Of a stretch of 64,000 nucleotides of DNA, positions 10,741 through 22,329 are shown piece by piece (position 1 is the stretch's first letter; each line of letters opens with the position of its first letter). The notes beneath the pieces were generated by a model that was not told where the DNA came from, made no database searches, and saw only the letters and a list, made by a program, of their open reading frames with translations. The DNA is from Cordilura impudica. Its lineage: Eukaryota > Arthropoda > Insecta > Diptera > Scathophagidae. Where the stretch lies: contig OY821521.1 of assembly GCA_963682025.1 (NCBI GenBank), positions 95,154,051-95,218,050 of the forward strand, written 5' to 3'. Made by a program: the position numbers and the translations under genes.

Positions 10741-11394
10741 TTTAGGGGTTATAGGAAAATAAATAATTTTTTTCAATAAATTTTCTTATCATAATTAAAG
10801 ATAAAGCGTTACTCTACAACATATAAATCAAAGAAGGAAAAATTGTTGGGATTTCACTGCTTAAAGAGAGCAGAAAAATTATTTTCAAAATAACTTAACT
10901 ACACTTTTTCTTTCTTCTTAACAAACTATTGTCATATTTTCATGCCATTTGAACACTTTTCTTTGAAATGGTAACAATAAAAATTATTTAAATTAAAATT
11001 TTATAATTGAACCTAAGGTTGATCTTTCCATTGAATTATTATATATAATTGATTTGTGACTCTTTTGTATTTAGTGTGCGATATGTTAATACTGGCTATC
11101 TTGCAAGATGGTGGTATTATTTTTTCGACCAAGTACAATATTTTTGTTTCGTGGGACTTTTATTTTTGCTTTAAATTTTAATTAAGATTAAATATTGAAA
11201 GATATCTTAATAATGAAAAACCACACTTATCCTCTGATAAACAGATTTCTTTACTATTATTTAATTTAAGATATCGTTCAATATTTAAATTTCATTTGCT
11301 GAAAAATAGTCGATTTACAATTAGAGATCTAGCTTTTACTGTTGACATTTTAAAAGTATCAGTCAACACCATTTTAATAGATATTAAGGGCCTC
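10741..11394. other. AT-rich sequence, nothing recognised
   Basis: No coding or repeat structure was recognised. Confidence 0.45.
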
Positions 11395-11850
11395 AAACAT
11401 GTTAATGCTTTCTGACTATCAGAACGAAATAAAATGCATCATTACGGGCGTTGAAACAACCAAACAATAACGCGGATATCATGCAAGAGCGACAAAATCA
11501 CTCTAAAGTCATTCAAAAATCAAGTTCATGTTAACAGATTTCTTCGATTATCGGGAATTTCGTTTCAGATTTATGTGTGGTTTGCGTGAAAAATATATTT
11601 TTCCGAAAAATACATTTTTTGCCGGGCAGGCAATTCTTTGTTATTGTGCCGTGGCAATATACCATCTCACACTGATTTAGTTCTTAGAGTCCATTTTGCA
11701 CAAAATCCAACTTAAAACGTTCAACAACCGCCGCATTTGCCTGATTTAGCATCGTGTGACTTCTGGCTATTCAATAAACTCAAAATACCAGTAGGGCCAC
11801 CGATTTGAATCGATTGAGCAAATAGAAGCCAAATAACTACGCTTTTTTAA
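11395..11850 (+). pseudogene. mariner transposase remnant
   Basis: Scattered frames on the plus strand match the C-terminal half of a mariner transposase. Near 11510-11560 is FKIKFMLTDFFDYRE, similar to the family block K-x-K-x-M-L-x-x-F-F-D-Y-R-G. At 11650-11790 are IPSHTDLVLRVHFAQNPT, a stop, then QQPPHLPDLASCDFWLFNKL. The third catalytic Asp (SCD) is still present, but the second Asp of the usual H-D-N-A-P-S-H block reads GNIPSH and is lost. Several stops and frameshifts confirm it is dead. It is a different mariner lineage from those at 7.0 and 57.7 kb. Terminal repeats were not found. Confidence 0.8.
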
Positions 11851-12328
11851 GGTCGAAAACTGTTTAAAATATTGGAAATAGCGTTGGTATATGTAATTAA
11901 TTTAGAAGAATAAAGATTTTTTTGGAAGAATAAAGATTTTGGGCTTAAATTTAAATCCAAAGTATAAACCAACAATTGGATCGGAAAAACAAAAACGGTA
12001 TTGAAACTTGATCTCTTCAATTACAATTTTAGCACAAAAATTGCTAATTTAAATCCATAGATATTACAATTTGCATTTAATAAATCCCATCTATTATAGA
12101 TATTACCTACAAATACATTTTCCATTTGCATTATATTAAAAATGAATTATTTATGAATGTTTATAAATTATAAATTTTGTAATGAATCATTTTTTCCTAG
12201 TACTAAATTCAATCAACAGTTAGTTTATAAATTGTTTAAATATATTTTATGTTTTGCTTGAACTTTTAAAAGAAAACACATTTCATCTATAAACAAACTT
12301 TGCCATTATATACGTACATACTTGTATT
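11851..12328. other. AT-rich sequence, nothing recognised
   Basis: Only a short direct duplication (GAAGAATAAAGATTTT, near 11907 and 11925) was seen. Confidence 0.45.
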
Positions 12329-13110
12329 TATACCCTATACCACTATGTGGTTTGGGTATAATGACTTTGTGCTGCTGTTTGTAACAACCAAAAATATTTG
12401 ACCTAGACCCATCTTTAATTATACCGATCGAATCAGAATCACTTTCTGAGTTGATTTAACAATGTCCGTCCGTCCGTCCGTCCGTCCGTCTGTGTGTCCA
12501 TGTAAAGCTTGTAATCAAACTGCAGGTCGCAAATATGAATATATTTTGATGAAATTTGGTATATAAGCTTTTATCGGCCATGGCATGAACGCTATTGAAA
12601 TTGGTGAGAATCGGTCCATGTTCAGACCTAGCCCCCATACAAATTACCCATATGAAATCGACATAAATTGCCATAAGATCCAAATTGTCATATAGATCTT
12701 ACTCAAATTGGGTTTGTATGCATTCATTACATCCACTAATGAGTAGTCCAAAAATGATCCCTTTGACCCCATATAGAGCTGCTTCCCGATCTTCACTTAA
12801 ATCTATTAAAAAAACAAAAATATTGCACTGATTCTTCTCAAATTTTGTTTGTATATATTTTTGCAAAATACAAGAGACTTTACCAAACATGATCAGGATC
12901 GGTCCATTTTTGGACCTAGTCCCTTTATAGATATAGCATCCGATATGAACTTTTTCATTTCTGCAGCCAAAAAAATTAATAAAAATCGCACTCAAATTTG
13001 GTTTATGCTTATTTTCTATATCGAAGTAGTTGGACCGAAAGATAGGGTCTCTAAACCATGGTATAGGGTATCATATAGTCGGTCTATACCGACTATAATT
13101 TTCTTACTTG
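12329..13110 (+). mobile_element. Helentron-like non-autonomous element, reference full-length copy
   Basis: 782 bp. The 5' end TATACCC folds with GGGTATA around an inner CCAC/GTGG stem (12329-12360). A (GTCC)n core lies at 12465-12490. At the 3' end the subterminal TGGTATAGGGTAT is followed by a hairpin resembling TAGTCGGTCTAGACCGACTA, then ATTTTCTTACTTG. It is flanked by T on both sides. This arrangement matches what is described for DINE-1/mini-me and related Helentron-associated elements; the family name is inference. Confidence 0.9.
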
Positions 13111-13518
13111 TTTTGTTTTGTGTTCATCTATAAGAAAAACAAACAAAAATTGATTTGAAAGAGTTATTAAATTAGCCAAAATATCGGGGCGAAATTTTAA
13201 TGGTCGGTCAAAATAATATTGGTACAAAGATGAATTTCCAAACAAAACCACAAAAAGAAATAAACAAATGACCAAACTATGTATTTTTTAAGAACTTATA
13301 TAATTTTTTTATATACAGTGAGTGACAATACAATGGAAACGTTTAAGAAAATATAATTTTGAAGACTTGAATGGTCAATAAATTACAAAACTTAAATATT
13401 TCATCAGCTACAATAAATTAAGTATAAAAATAGTTATGATATATAAGTTATGATATATGTGATTAAGATTAAACTTTATTAAATTATTTCTTTTTATATT
13501 TTTTGTTATTATTATATA
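13111..13518. other. AT-rich sequence, nothing recognised
   Basis: No supported feature. Confidence 0.45.
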
Positions 13519-13959
13519 CTAGATGTAACCCGGTGTGCTTCGCTACACCCTCCCCCTTCCCCCCACGAATCGTTATGAGAGGGCTCACGCAAAGTCCCAA
13601 AGCTATCACTAATACAGTAATTCAGATATATCACATTTAATATTAAGTTCGTGTAGGGGTGCCACGCGCATTTGTCCAATCCCGCCCATTTTTTGTCTGA
13701 CTACTCGCGTTAATAATAGATGACCTGAGACAAATTTGCAAAGCTTTCTCTATCATATTAATATATATGATATTTAAAATTTACTTTGTATGGGTGGTGC
13801 CACGCCCGCTAAAAATATTTAAAAAAAATTACAGCCTGTAGCACTCCCATATCCGCTGTAAGACCCTGTGAAAATTTCAGGAATGTCAGATGAGTAATTA
13901 CGGAGACTACCTCCTACAAACAAACAAACACAATTTCCTCTTTATTATGTTAGTATAGA
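13519..13959 (-). mobile_element. non-autonomous Helitron, family 2, short copy
   Basis: On the minus strand it begins TCTATACTAACATAAT after an A. It ends with a GGTGT/ACACC hairpin, then GGGTTACATCTAG and a T, which is the classical Helitron end (hairpin, about 10 nt, CTRR, inserted between A and T). It contains two units of the repeat built on TGCCACGCCC. Length 441 bp. Confidence 0.85.
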
Positions 13960-13977
13960 TTATAAGCATAGATTTTT

Positions 13978-14160
13978 TTATTTGAATACTTGCTGATGTA
14001 CAATGTTTTTTGTTTTTTCTTTCGGTACAACAATTATCAGATTTTTCGGCGTTTCTACCCTGGAGCAAGGTACATGTAGCTGCCCTTGAGAAGAAGATGG
14101 ATTATCAAAATTAGATTTGGAAACACTTAACTGTTGGCCTTGAACTTAGAATATCATTTG
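13978..14160 (-). pseudogene. Helitron helicase (RepHel), C-terminal remnant
   Basis: On the minus strand, codons from about 14145 down to a stop at 13978-13980 read VQGQQLSVSKSNFDNP followed by SSSQGQLHVPCSRVETPKNL and a tail ending HQQVFK. This matches the conserved end of PIF1-type helicases in Helitrons, where Q-G-Q-x-L precedes and H-G-Q-L-Y-V-A-x-S-R-V forms the last helicase motif. Here H is Q, Y is H and A is P, so the motif is decayed. An in-frame stop lies just upstream (near 14146). The stop codon lies 18 bp from the 5' end of the short Helitron copy. In an autonomous element this enzyme unwinds DNA during rolling-circle transposition; this piece cannot. Confidence 0.8.
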
Positions 14161-14289
14161 GCAATTTTTCTTTTTAGCGATTTTTGATTTTGCTCATTTT
14201 TGATTTTGAAGATTTTTTTGGGCGATTTTTATTTTTCGCAATTTTCGGTTTTGGCGAATTTTTGATTTCGGCAATATATTTTCCACGAC

Positions 14290-15398
14290 AAATAACATTG
14301 ATAACTAATGTACTTAACAAAAGGCTGTTGCTTTCGTAGTACTTCATATTATTTATATAGGAGGTGTCACGCCCACTAATCTCATCCCGCCCAATTTTTA
14401 TTGGACTACTCGCATTAATATCTGATGGACTCATGCAAAATGTCGAGTCTTTCCCTTTTATAGAACACCAGTTATATGATATTAGATATCTACTTTGCAT
14501 GGGCGGTGCTGCGCCCACTGCTACGATCACGCCCATTTTTTTGTTCGCCTAATCATACAAAGAACCTATGGGCTCATGTAAAGCCACAAAGCCCTCTCGT
14601 TCACAGTACTCCAGATATATGACATTAAATAGTTACTTTGCATTGGGAGTGCCACGCCCATTGGTGTGAACCCGCCAATTTTTTGTCCGACTACTCATAC
14701 TAAGATCTGATGATGTCGTGCAAAGTGTCAAAGCTTCCCTTTTTTAGTACACCAGTTATATGATATCATATATTTACTTTGTACGGGCGGTGCCACGCCC
14801 ACTGCTGCGATCACGCCCATTTTTTTGTCTCATTAATCACATGAATAACTTATGGGCTCTCAGAAAGTCCCAAGACCCTCACTATAACAGTACTCCAGAT
14901 ATATGGCATTTTATATTTAATTTGTATGGCAGGTGCCACGCCTATTGGTCCGATACTGCCCATTTTTTGTCCGACTACTTACATTAATAATAGGTGACAT
15001 CAGACAAATTTGAAAAGCTCTCTCTATCACAGTACTCGAGATATATAATATTCAATTATTACTTGTATGGGAGGAACCACGCCCACTTTTCCGATCCCGC
15101 CCATTTTCGGCGTAGCTACTAATATTAACAATAGGTGATCTCACACAAATTTGCAAAGCTCTCTCTATCATAATACTTTATATATGTATATGATATTAAA
15201 AATTTACTTTGTGTGGGAGGTGCCACGCCCACTAAAAATATTTAAAAAATTATAGCATATAACACTTTCCATGTCCGCAGTAAGACTCTGTGAAAATCTC
15301 AGGAATATCAGATGGGTAGTTACGGAGATTACCTCCTACAAACAAACAAACAAACAAACAAACAAACACACATTACCTCTTTATAATATTAGTATAGA
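14290..15398 (-). mobile_element. Helitron family 2, 5' portion with tandem 145-bp repeats
   Basis: The minus-strand 5' end TCTATACTAATATTATAAAG at 15398 follows an A and matches the start of the short copy at 13959. The body holds about seven tandem units of about 145 bp, each with GGCGGTGCCACGCCCAC or a variant, near 14360, 14500, 14645, 14787, 14932, 15070 and 15218. A (CAAA)n run lies at 15340-15368. No matching 3' end was found beyond the helicase remnant, so the copy is probably 3' truncated. Confidence 0.75.
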
Positions 15399-16028
15399 TT
15401 AATTTAACTATTATTACAAATAAATAAAAAAAATAATTTTTCAACATTTCTGTAGAAAAAAGCTATTTTTTTTTCTGAATTTAACATATTACGTGTATTA
15501 CAGTATAGAAAGTATGACATTTTTGTTAGGTATGTTAGATACCGTCGGAAAGATTAATTTGTCTAGTTTCTCAGTATAAGTTTTATTTGTAAGGATTTAG
15601 AAACACTTACACACAAATAGGAAAAATTCAAAATAGTGCATATGCTATAAATTGAAAAACCGTTGTCTTGAGTAACAAAACGCTTATTTTTGTAGAAATC
15701 CTACTCGCCTCCCACTAAGCGACCAAATAGCTCTTAAAGAAAAAACCTAAGCTTTCTTTCGAGCAAAAAAAAAATTTGATTTTGCAAAAAAAAAATTTTT
15801 TAAGGATTGAAGAAATAGCTTTTTTGAAGGATTGAAGAAATAGCTATATAAACTATTTGGGACTCATTTCGCTAAGAACGAGAGATAATAAGTTACATGG
15901 ATGAGAAAAAAACAACCTCCTCAGAGAGTCCTTGACCGACCTAGTTGGAAAATTATGCAAATTTCATCCCGATCGGAAGACTTCGATTTCAAAAGTTGGA
16001 TCACTTGACCCCCCTTATATATAAACAT
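15399..16028. other. unannotated AT-rich sequence
   Basis: Nothing recognised except a local direct duplication of about 21 bp containing GGATTGAAGAAATAGCT (15803 and 15829). Confidence 0.45.
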
Positions 16029-18216
16029 TAGGGTGCCCTTAATAAAATAAAGGGCTCAAACTCTTGGTCGCACCCCCTAGAAATATGCGAATAGCAAAAA
16101 AAGTGAGAAATACAGAGTGTTGGACCAATCAAAAATCATTTAGAGGTGGCTCAACGCGATTGAAAATTTCAAGTGTGTTTATATGGGGAAAATATGTTTT
16201 TTGTTCAGATTTTTCGACAATTTCGTTCCATAATTTAATTTTTTCGACAAATTGTTATATAATTTAAAATTAAATAAAAACTCGCCAAGAAATAGCAAAT
16301 GCCCCAAGACCACTTTTGTCCCAAAAAAAAAACTAGGTCATGAAATTTGATGGCATTTTTTTCAACTTTAAGAAATTGATTAAAGCCAACATTTTGTTTT
16401 AATCTCTATACCTGTAAGTACTCAGATATGAACTATTGTTTTATTACCACCTTGCTAACCTATTAAGCATTGAGACAAAATTTTTTTATAAAATTTTGAA
16501 AACTTTTTTTTAAAAAATTTTCTTAAACCAAATTTAAAAAAGTTTATCTAGCTCTTTAAGGTCTTGTTAAATGCATATCAGAGATTAACTGTGTGAAGTT
16601 TTAGGTAAATCCCTGTGTCAGAATTTATTTGACAAGGATTTTATTTTTGCAGATTTCGAGAAAAATTGGATTTTTGTAAAATATTCTGTAAATGTACTCT
16701 TTCTACATACTTTGTATCAAAACTTCATCACTTTTCTACATTTAAATGTTATATTTTATCTTAATACCCTAGGGTTTCGAAAAAAAATAATACGACCCCA
16801 TTAACCCTTTTGGAATTGGGGTCACATATGACCCCAAACAAATAAAAGACAATTTTGTCAAAAAATTCAAATATGAATTTATGAATGAAAATTAATATAG
16901 TAATATAAAATTAAAGAAAAAGAATACTTATTGCAAGTCATAAGTGATTAAAGAAAACAATTTGAAGCGCACACTAAATCATCCTTAAACACACCAAACA
17001 AAATAAGTAGAATTAATTTTGTATTTCATATTCTTTTGAATAAATTGTCTTTTATTAGCTTTAAGTCATTTGTTGTCGTTATATTTTATTTCACAATGGA
17101 TTATTTTGATCGCAGGAGCACTGAAGGGTTAAATAAATAAAAATTAACCGAATTATATCTCTTAAATTCTAAATAGTGGTTTCATCGTGTTTAACAGAAA
17201 AACTCGTTTTCGGTAATTTTTATTTAAAAATATCTTAAAATCCAAAGCTGGCCTTGGCAAATAATGGGTTAACGTTCTCAGATTCATCTCAAATTTTAGG
17301 AACGGAAGTTCCACACATTTAGTTATTATATTTTAAGCATCGCATCTAAAAATTAAATAGCACTTCCAAAATATTTGAATTTTTGAATACATAGCTTTTT
17401 ATTATCTTGGGGCCATATGTGACCCCACTTCCAAAAGGGTCATAATATTTTTCCGAAACCCTACGCTACTAAGATAAAACATAACATTTAAAAGTAGAAA
17501 AATTTTCAATTTTTGATACAAAGTATTCAGAAATAGTACATTTACAGAATATTTTACAAAAATCCCATTTTCTCCAAATCCGCAAAAATAAACTCCTTGT
17601 CAAAAAAATTCTGGCACAGGGATTTACCTAAATATTCAAACAGTTAATCTCTAATATGCATTTAACAAGACCTTAAAGAGCTAGATCAACTTTTTTAAAT
17701 TTAATTAAAGAAAATTTTTCAAAACTTGAAAAAGGAGTTTTCAAAATTTTATAAAAAAAATTTTCCATTTTCGGTCTCAATGCTTATCAGGTTAACAAGG
17801 TGGTAATAAAACTATACTTCATATCTGAGCACTTACAGGTACAGGTATTAAAACAAAATGTTGGCTTTAATGAATTTCTTACAGTTGAAAAAAATGCCAT
17901 CAAATTTCATGACCCACTTTTTTTTTGGCACAAAAGTAGTCTGTGACATTTGCTATTTCTTGGCGACTTTTTATTCGATTTTGAAGTTTTATAGCGTTTT
18001 GAAGATATAATTTAGTACTGAAATCGATTCATATAACAACTTGTCGAAAAGTTAAACTGTGGAACGAAATTTTTGTAAAATCTTAATATAAGTCATATTT
18101 TCCCCATACAAACACACTTGAAATTTTCAATCGCGTTGCTATTCCCATATTTCTAGGGGGTGCGACCGAGAGTTTGAACCCTTTTTTCTCCCTCCATATA
18201 ATGAAGGGCCACCCTA
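16029..18216. mobile_element. long-inverted-repeat hAT-type element, complete copy
   Basis: Ends are TAGGGTGCCCTT and AAGGGCCACCCTA. The two arms, about 16029-16830 and 17405-18216, are reverse complements over roughly 800 bp (examples: GGTCGCACCCCCTAGAAATA near the left end; GGGGTCACATATGACCCC at the inner end). One arm lacks about 55 bp near the tip. A 570-bp centre holds no coding signal. The flanks (ATAAACAT and ATATATAA) do not match as a duplication, unlike the copy at 32.6 kb. Confidence 0.8.
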
Positions 18217-18461
18217 ATATATAAATTGTTTTCAATTTGATAATTTTCAATTAGTTGTACATGAATTGTGTGCATTCTCTTGAGTATCATTGGATAAGAC
18301 GAACTTTGAATTTTGTCAAAATACTTATTATTAAGCCTTGTGATTAAGTTTGTTATTTTAAAAACTTATTCTATATAATCTGCAATTGTTTAAAATAACA
18401 ATTTGCAACAGTAGACCAGTTAAGAAACGCACATGTTAGAATTGGTCAAATAATAATTTTA

Positions 18462-19740
18462 CTAGCAGATGCCAGCCCCCGAAATTCGCGTGCAGATTCT
18501 AGGAAATTTTATTTTTTCATTAAATAAATTATTGATCCCAATGGTATGCTAATCAATTTTAGCCAATTCACAATTCAACAGTTTTTTGTTTATGTCCAAA
18601 AAAATTTTCAATTCAACACAATTATTATTGTGAATGAAGAGAGCAAACTTATGTTTTTTTGCAAACCCATTAACAAATTTAATAAACATACACATTAGGC
18701 ATATAACAAATGTTGACGAAAAATTTGGCATACCACCACGTGGTGGCAAATATTGTACAAGTAATGAATAACCCTTTTTTAGGTGATTTCGGTTCAAAAA
18801 CGTTCCGCGCAAAAATGGATTTCTAAAAAAAGTCAGATTTTTTTTTTTAATATTTTTTAATTTTTTTTAATATTTTTATTTTTAAATTTTTGTCAATTGT
18901 TATATGAAATAAGTTTTAAGTTTAAAGTATGTGATGATTTACACAATGGTAAAATGTTTTGCACAATTTTAATTGCACGCTCTGCGCAGATGTTACTTCG
19001 CTGAACTTCCTCAATAGCTGATGGTTTATTTACCCAATGTCTGAGAAAACATTCATTTGCTTTTGTGAAATAGGATATAATTGCAAACGATATTCAGGAA
19101 TAAGTATAAAGGCTAAAAGATGTAAAGACATTGTCGCGCGCACAGCTGTGTTATTAATATTTGACTATGCGAGTTCTTGAATAACTTGCTTTTTCTTTTT
19201 TAAATTTTTTAATATTGAATCAGAATTTTCTAAAGAAAAATTAGTTTGGGGTGGGTGGGGCACTTCCCTTGGGTCCATTAAAAGGCGTTTGGAATAATAG
19301 GAAGATTATTAGTTAAATAAATATCTATTATTATGAAGAAAAACGTGTACACTGTACAAAACTTTTTTTGTTTTTTTCAGCAGTTCTGATAAAAAAGTAA
19401 TTTCGTTTTGCGCGGAAACTTTTTTGCATTTTCGCAAAAAAAAAAAAATAATGGGAGTTCATACTTTTTTATGCTCTATTCGACTATGGTATGCCGTTTT
19501 TCATATTTGCAAAAATTGTAAAAAGTTATATGCCTAATACACATAGCATTGTATAATATTATGTATGTATTAGTAGCAACTTTAAATCAGCATAACTTCA
19601 AAAAAAAAATTTTAAAATTTGTAAATCTGGTGGAATAAGATACGTTGGGTCAAAATAAGATATGTTGGGTCAAAATTGTGAGAAAACTGTGGAACAAATC
19701 ATCGGTCACAAGATCTCGCCTTACCTATTAATATTATAGA
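18462..19740 (-). mobile_element. non-autonomous Helitron, family 1, containing a hAT-type insert
   Basis: The minus-strand 5' end TCTATAATATTAAT at 19740 follows A; the 3' end has GAAATTCG near 18480 and CTAG at 18462-18465 before T. Without the 841-bp insert and its 8-bp duplication the element is about 430 bp. It lies inside the retrotransposon RT gene. Confidence 0.9.
18696..19536. mobile_element. hAT-type non-autonomous element
   Basis: The 12-bp inverted ends TAGGCATATAAC and GTTATATGCCTA are perfect, with a second inverted block GGCATACCA a little inside. The 8-bp direct repeat ATACACAT flanks it at 18688-18695 and 19537-19544. 841 bp, no coding frame. The uninterrupted sequence occurs in other family-1 Helitrons (ACACACATAGCATTG). 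Confidence 0.9.
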
Positions 19741-20604
19741 TAAAGTAAGTTTTTGTTCTTGTAATTTAAATGAGATCTTCTGTTTAAAAGAACCCTTAAA
19801 ACTTTCAACGGTTTTAAGGCTCTTTGACACGTTTGATTAATATGGTTTTTAAAGAGTAGTTTTTTATCAAACATAACTTCTAGATATTTTACATTATCAA
19901 TAATTTCAATGTTGTGATTCCGAAAGACTATTTGTTGTCTTGGTAGTCTTTTGGGGGATTTACTCAACGGAAAACTATGGCTTGTGTCTTGTTGTGATTA
20001 TTTTTTGTTTTCCATTTGTGAAAATATTTATTGTATGACGAGAGTCCATTTTCTATTTAAAACTGTGTCATCCGCATAATACGCTGTTTTCATGTAAGTT
20101 GGAATCGAGGAGTCAGAGATTGAATATAGTAAGGGAGATAATACTGATTCTTGTTTATGTTACTAACGGAGACTATAACTGCCTGTTATATAAGAAATCT
20201 TCAAATAGCTTCCATAAACATTTAAGGACGTTAGGTTCTAATAGTTTAAATACAAGACCATCATGCCAAACGGTATCGAATGCTTTTTCGATATCTAACA
20301 GTATAGTGCCAGTTGATCGTTTGTTTCTAATAACTTTGATTTTTATTCTATTTATTTGGTGCCTTGCGCTATGTTCCCTTTCGAAACCAAATTGTGCACT
20401 AGAAATAACTGAATTTTCAGTAACAAACTCGCTTAGCCTGGATGAATAACTTTTTCAAAAAGTTTCCCTAAATGGTTTAGTAAACTTATTAGTCTGTAGC
20501 TGCCAGTGCGGTTTTGAGTTTGTTTGGTTTTCGAATTGCAATGATTTTGACATTTCTGAAAGCACCTGGAAAATAATTAAGTTTGATACAGCTGTTAAAT
20601 ACTA

Positions 20605-20961
20605 CTAGCAGATTCCAGCACTCGAAATTCGAGTGCAAATTCTAGAAAATTTTATTTTTTCATTTAATTAAGACCCTAAAGGTATGCTTCACAATTCAAC
20701 TCATTTTAAATGAAGAAAACAAACTCAACACATTAACAAATTTAATAAACACTCACACATTGTATAATTTTATGTATCTGTTAGTAGCAACTTTAAACGA
20801 TCATAACTCCAAAAAAATATTACAGACGATGAAAATCTGTAAATCTGGGTATCAGCTAAAAAGAAATACCTTTCATATGATAAATTTTTTGTCAAAATCG
20901 GGGTAAAACTGTAAAACTTGCATCGGTCACAAGAAATCGCCTTGCCTATTAATGTTATAGA
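20605..20961 (-). mobile_element. non-autonomous Helitron, family 1
   Basis: 357 bp. Minus-strand start TCTATAACATTAATAGG, end with palindrome CTCGAATTTCGAG then GCTGGAATCTGCTAG next to T. It interrupts the RT gene precisely between A and T without a duplication. Confidence 0.95.
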
Positions 20962-21180
20962 TTACCAGTAGTTTTAAAGCTTTAGTTGTCATGTTGTTCT
21001 GAAGAATGACTATTGGCCTGGACAAACGTACTTGCATTTATTTCAGCTTTTTCAATATCCGTAGTTATTGTAGAATTACCAACTTCCAAATCAGGAATTG
21101 TGTTAGGGCCTTAGCCTCGCAGGCTTCTGCCTATTATCCAAAATGATTTGTCACCTGGTTTAAGATTTGATAGTAAGTTA

Positions 21181-22300
21181 TAAGTTATAAGTTATATTTA
21201 TTGAGCCTTTTTTAATACAATAATAGAAACATAAACATAAAAATAACAAAAGAGTAAAAATAACTTAAGACTATAAAGTATTATCTTAATTACAACAAAT
21301 TTGAACAGCACCATGCTTAATCGATGAAATTATTACAATTTTAATGAAAAGTAAATGTGAGTAAAATGCTCTTGCTCCCGGAGCTAACATATGTGGAGAG
21401 TGAATCTCTTAAAATATTCTTAAAACTACGACTTAAAAATAGACTAAAAACTAAAAGAAAATAACACAAATCACAACAAAATAATAAATGATAATAAAAA
21501 TGTACTATCCTCTATGAGTACCTGGTGTACTTTTTATATAAAAATTAGCTGATAAATTTGTATTCAAATCAAAATTTGGAGGAATTTCATTAATATAGCC
21601 AATAGGTGATAAGTAGTTTGTATTTGACCAACTAAAATTTCTTTGTTCAATAAAAATGTTTTTAATAAAATTATTTTCATGATTTGATAATCTTGAAATG
21701 AATTTTCTTAAAATATCACATTTGTATAAGCCAATTGGAGTAGTATTTGATTGATTATAAATAAAAATGTTAGGTATCGCTTAAAAATTGATTCAAAGTT
21801 TATACCAATACAACATCTTATAATTTTCCGTTCAAAAATTTCCATTTCCTTTATGACCGTAGGTGAAATATTGGACCAAATAGGAAAACCGTATAAGAAA
21901 ACTGGTCTAATACTTGTTTTATATAATAAGAGCTTAGTTTTCATTGGTAAACTCTTATTAAACAAAATTTTTGAAAATGCACCCATAATTTTGTAAGATT
22001 TCTTTAAAGCTATTCTGACATGTTTGTTGAATTTTAGAAGATTGTTAATATTGATTCCTAAATATTTGATATTTTCTTTGAAGGGAATTTCATAACCACA
22101 AAGAAAAAGTTTTAGCGTTTTACTTTCTGATAGTAGTTGGGACCATTTCCTACTTATTTCTGCATTGATATCTTGGTCCAATTATTTGCTTAAAAACTTA
22201 GAATATTGATTATAAAAATTGAATTCAAAAAATTTTGGAGGCTCTGTGACTTCTTTTTGTGAAGATCTTAATTTATATTTTATGATATTTTCAAGTAAAA
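21181..22300 (-). pseudogene. non-LTR retrotransposon, 3' fragment
   Basis: A second, different RT remnant on the minus strand. From 22180 down it reads KYLGININNLLKFNKHVR, then KTKLLLYKTSIRPVFLYGFP and IWSNISPTVIKEMEIFERK, typical of the RT thumb and C-terminal region of Jockey/I-type elements. An in-frame stop precedes it near 22185, with about 35 further open codons upstream. A 3' untranslated stretch runs to a tail of repeated AACTTAT at 21180-21200, a short tandem tail of the kind some non-LTR elements carry instead of poly(A). The tail abuts the upstream end of the RT gene at 18.3-21.2 kb, suggesting insertion into it. Confidence 0.75.
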
Positions 22301-22329
22301 TAAATCTCTTTATTTTTTATTTTTATTTT

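Larger units (their letters stand above)
18270..21180 (-). pseudogene. Jockey-like non-LTR retrotransposon ORF2, split by two Helitrons
   Basis: Reverse transcriptase read on the minus strand in three exon-like pieces. Piece 1 (21175-20962) has SNLKPGDKSFW and NSTITTDIEKAEINASTFV, the usual linker before RT. Piece 2 (20604-19741) has FPGAFRNVKIIAIRKPN, GSYRLISLLNHLGKLFEKVI, QFGF near 20395, LLDIEKAFDTVWHDGL near 20300-20262 and the catalytic YADDT near 20085-20065, then KYLEVMFDKKLLFKNHINQ. Piece 3 (18461-18270) continues into the thumb (PILTCAFLNW). The gaps are Helitrons at 20605-20961 and 18462-19740. Closing either gap keeps the frame across the junction. One stop (where Arg is expected, beside PILT) and several frameshifts show it is dead. 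The 5' part is missing beyond 21180. Confidence 0.85.

Noticed and set aside
20099..20449. 116-codon plus-strand frame
   Set aside because: Antisense shadow of the minus-strand RT gene.
18462..20961. Capture of a reverse transcriptase fragment by a Helitron pair
   Set aside because: The RT reading continues beyond both Helitrons, so they were inserted into the gene rather than capturing a piece of it.
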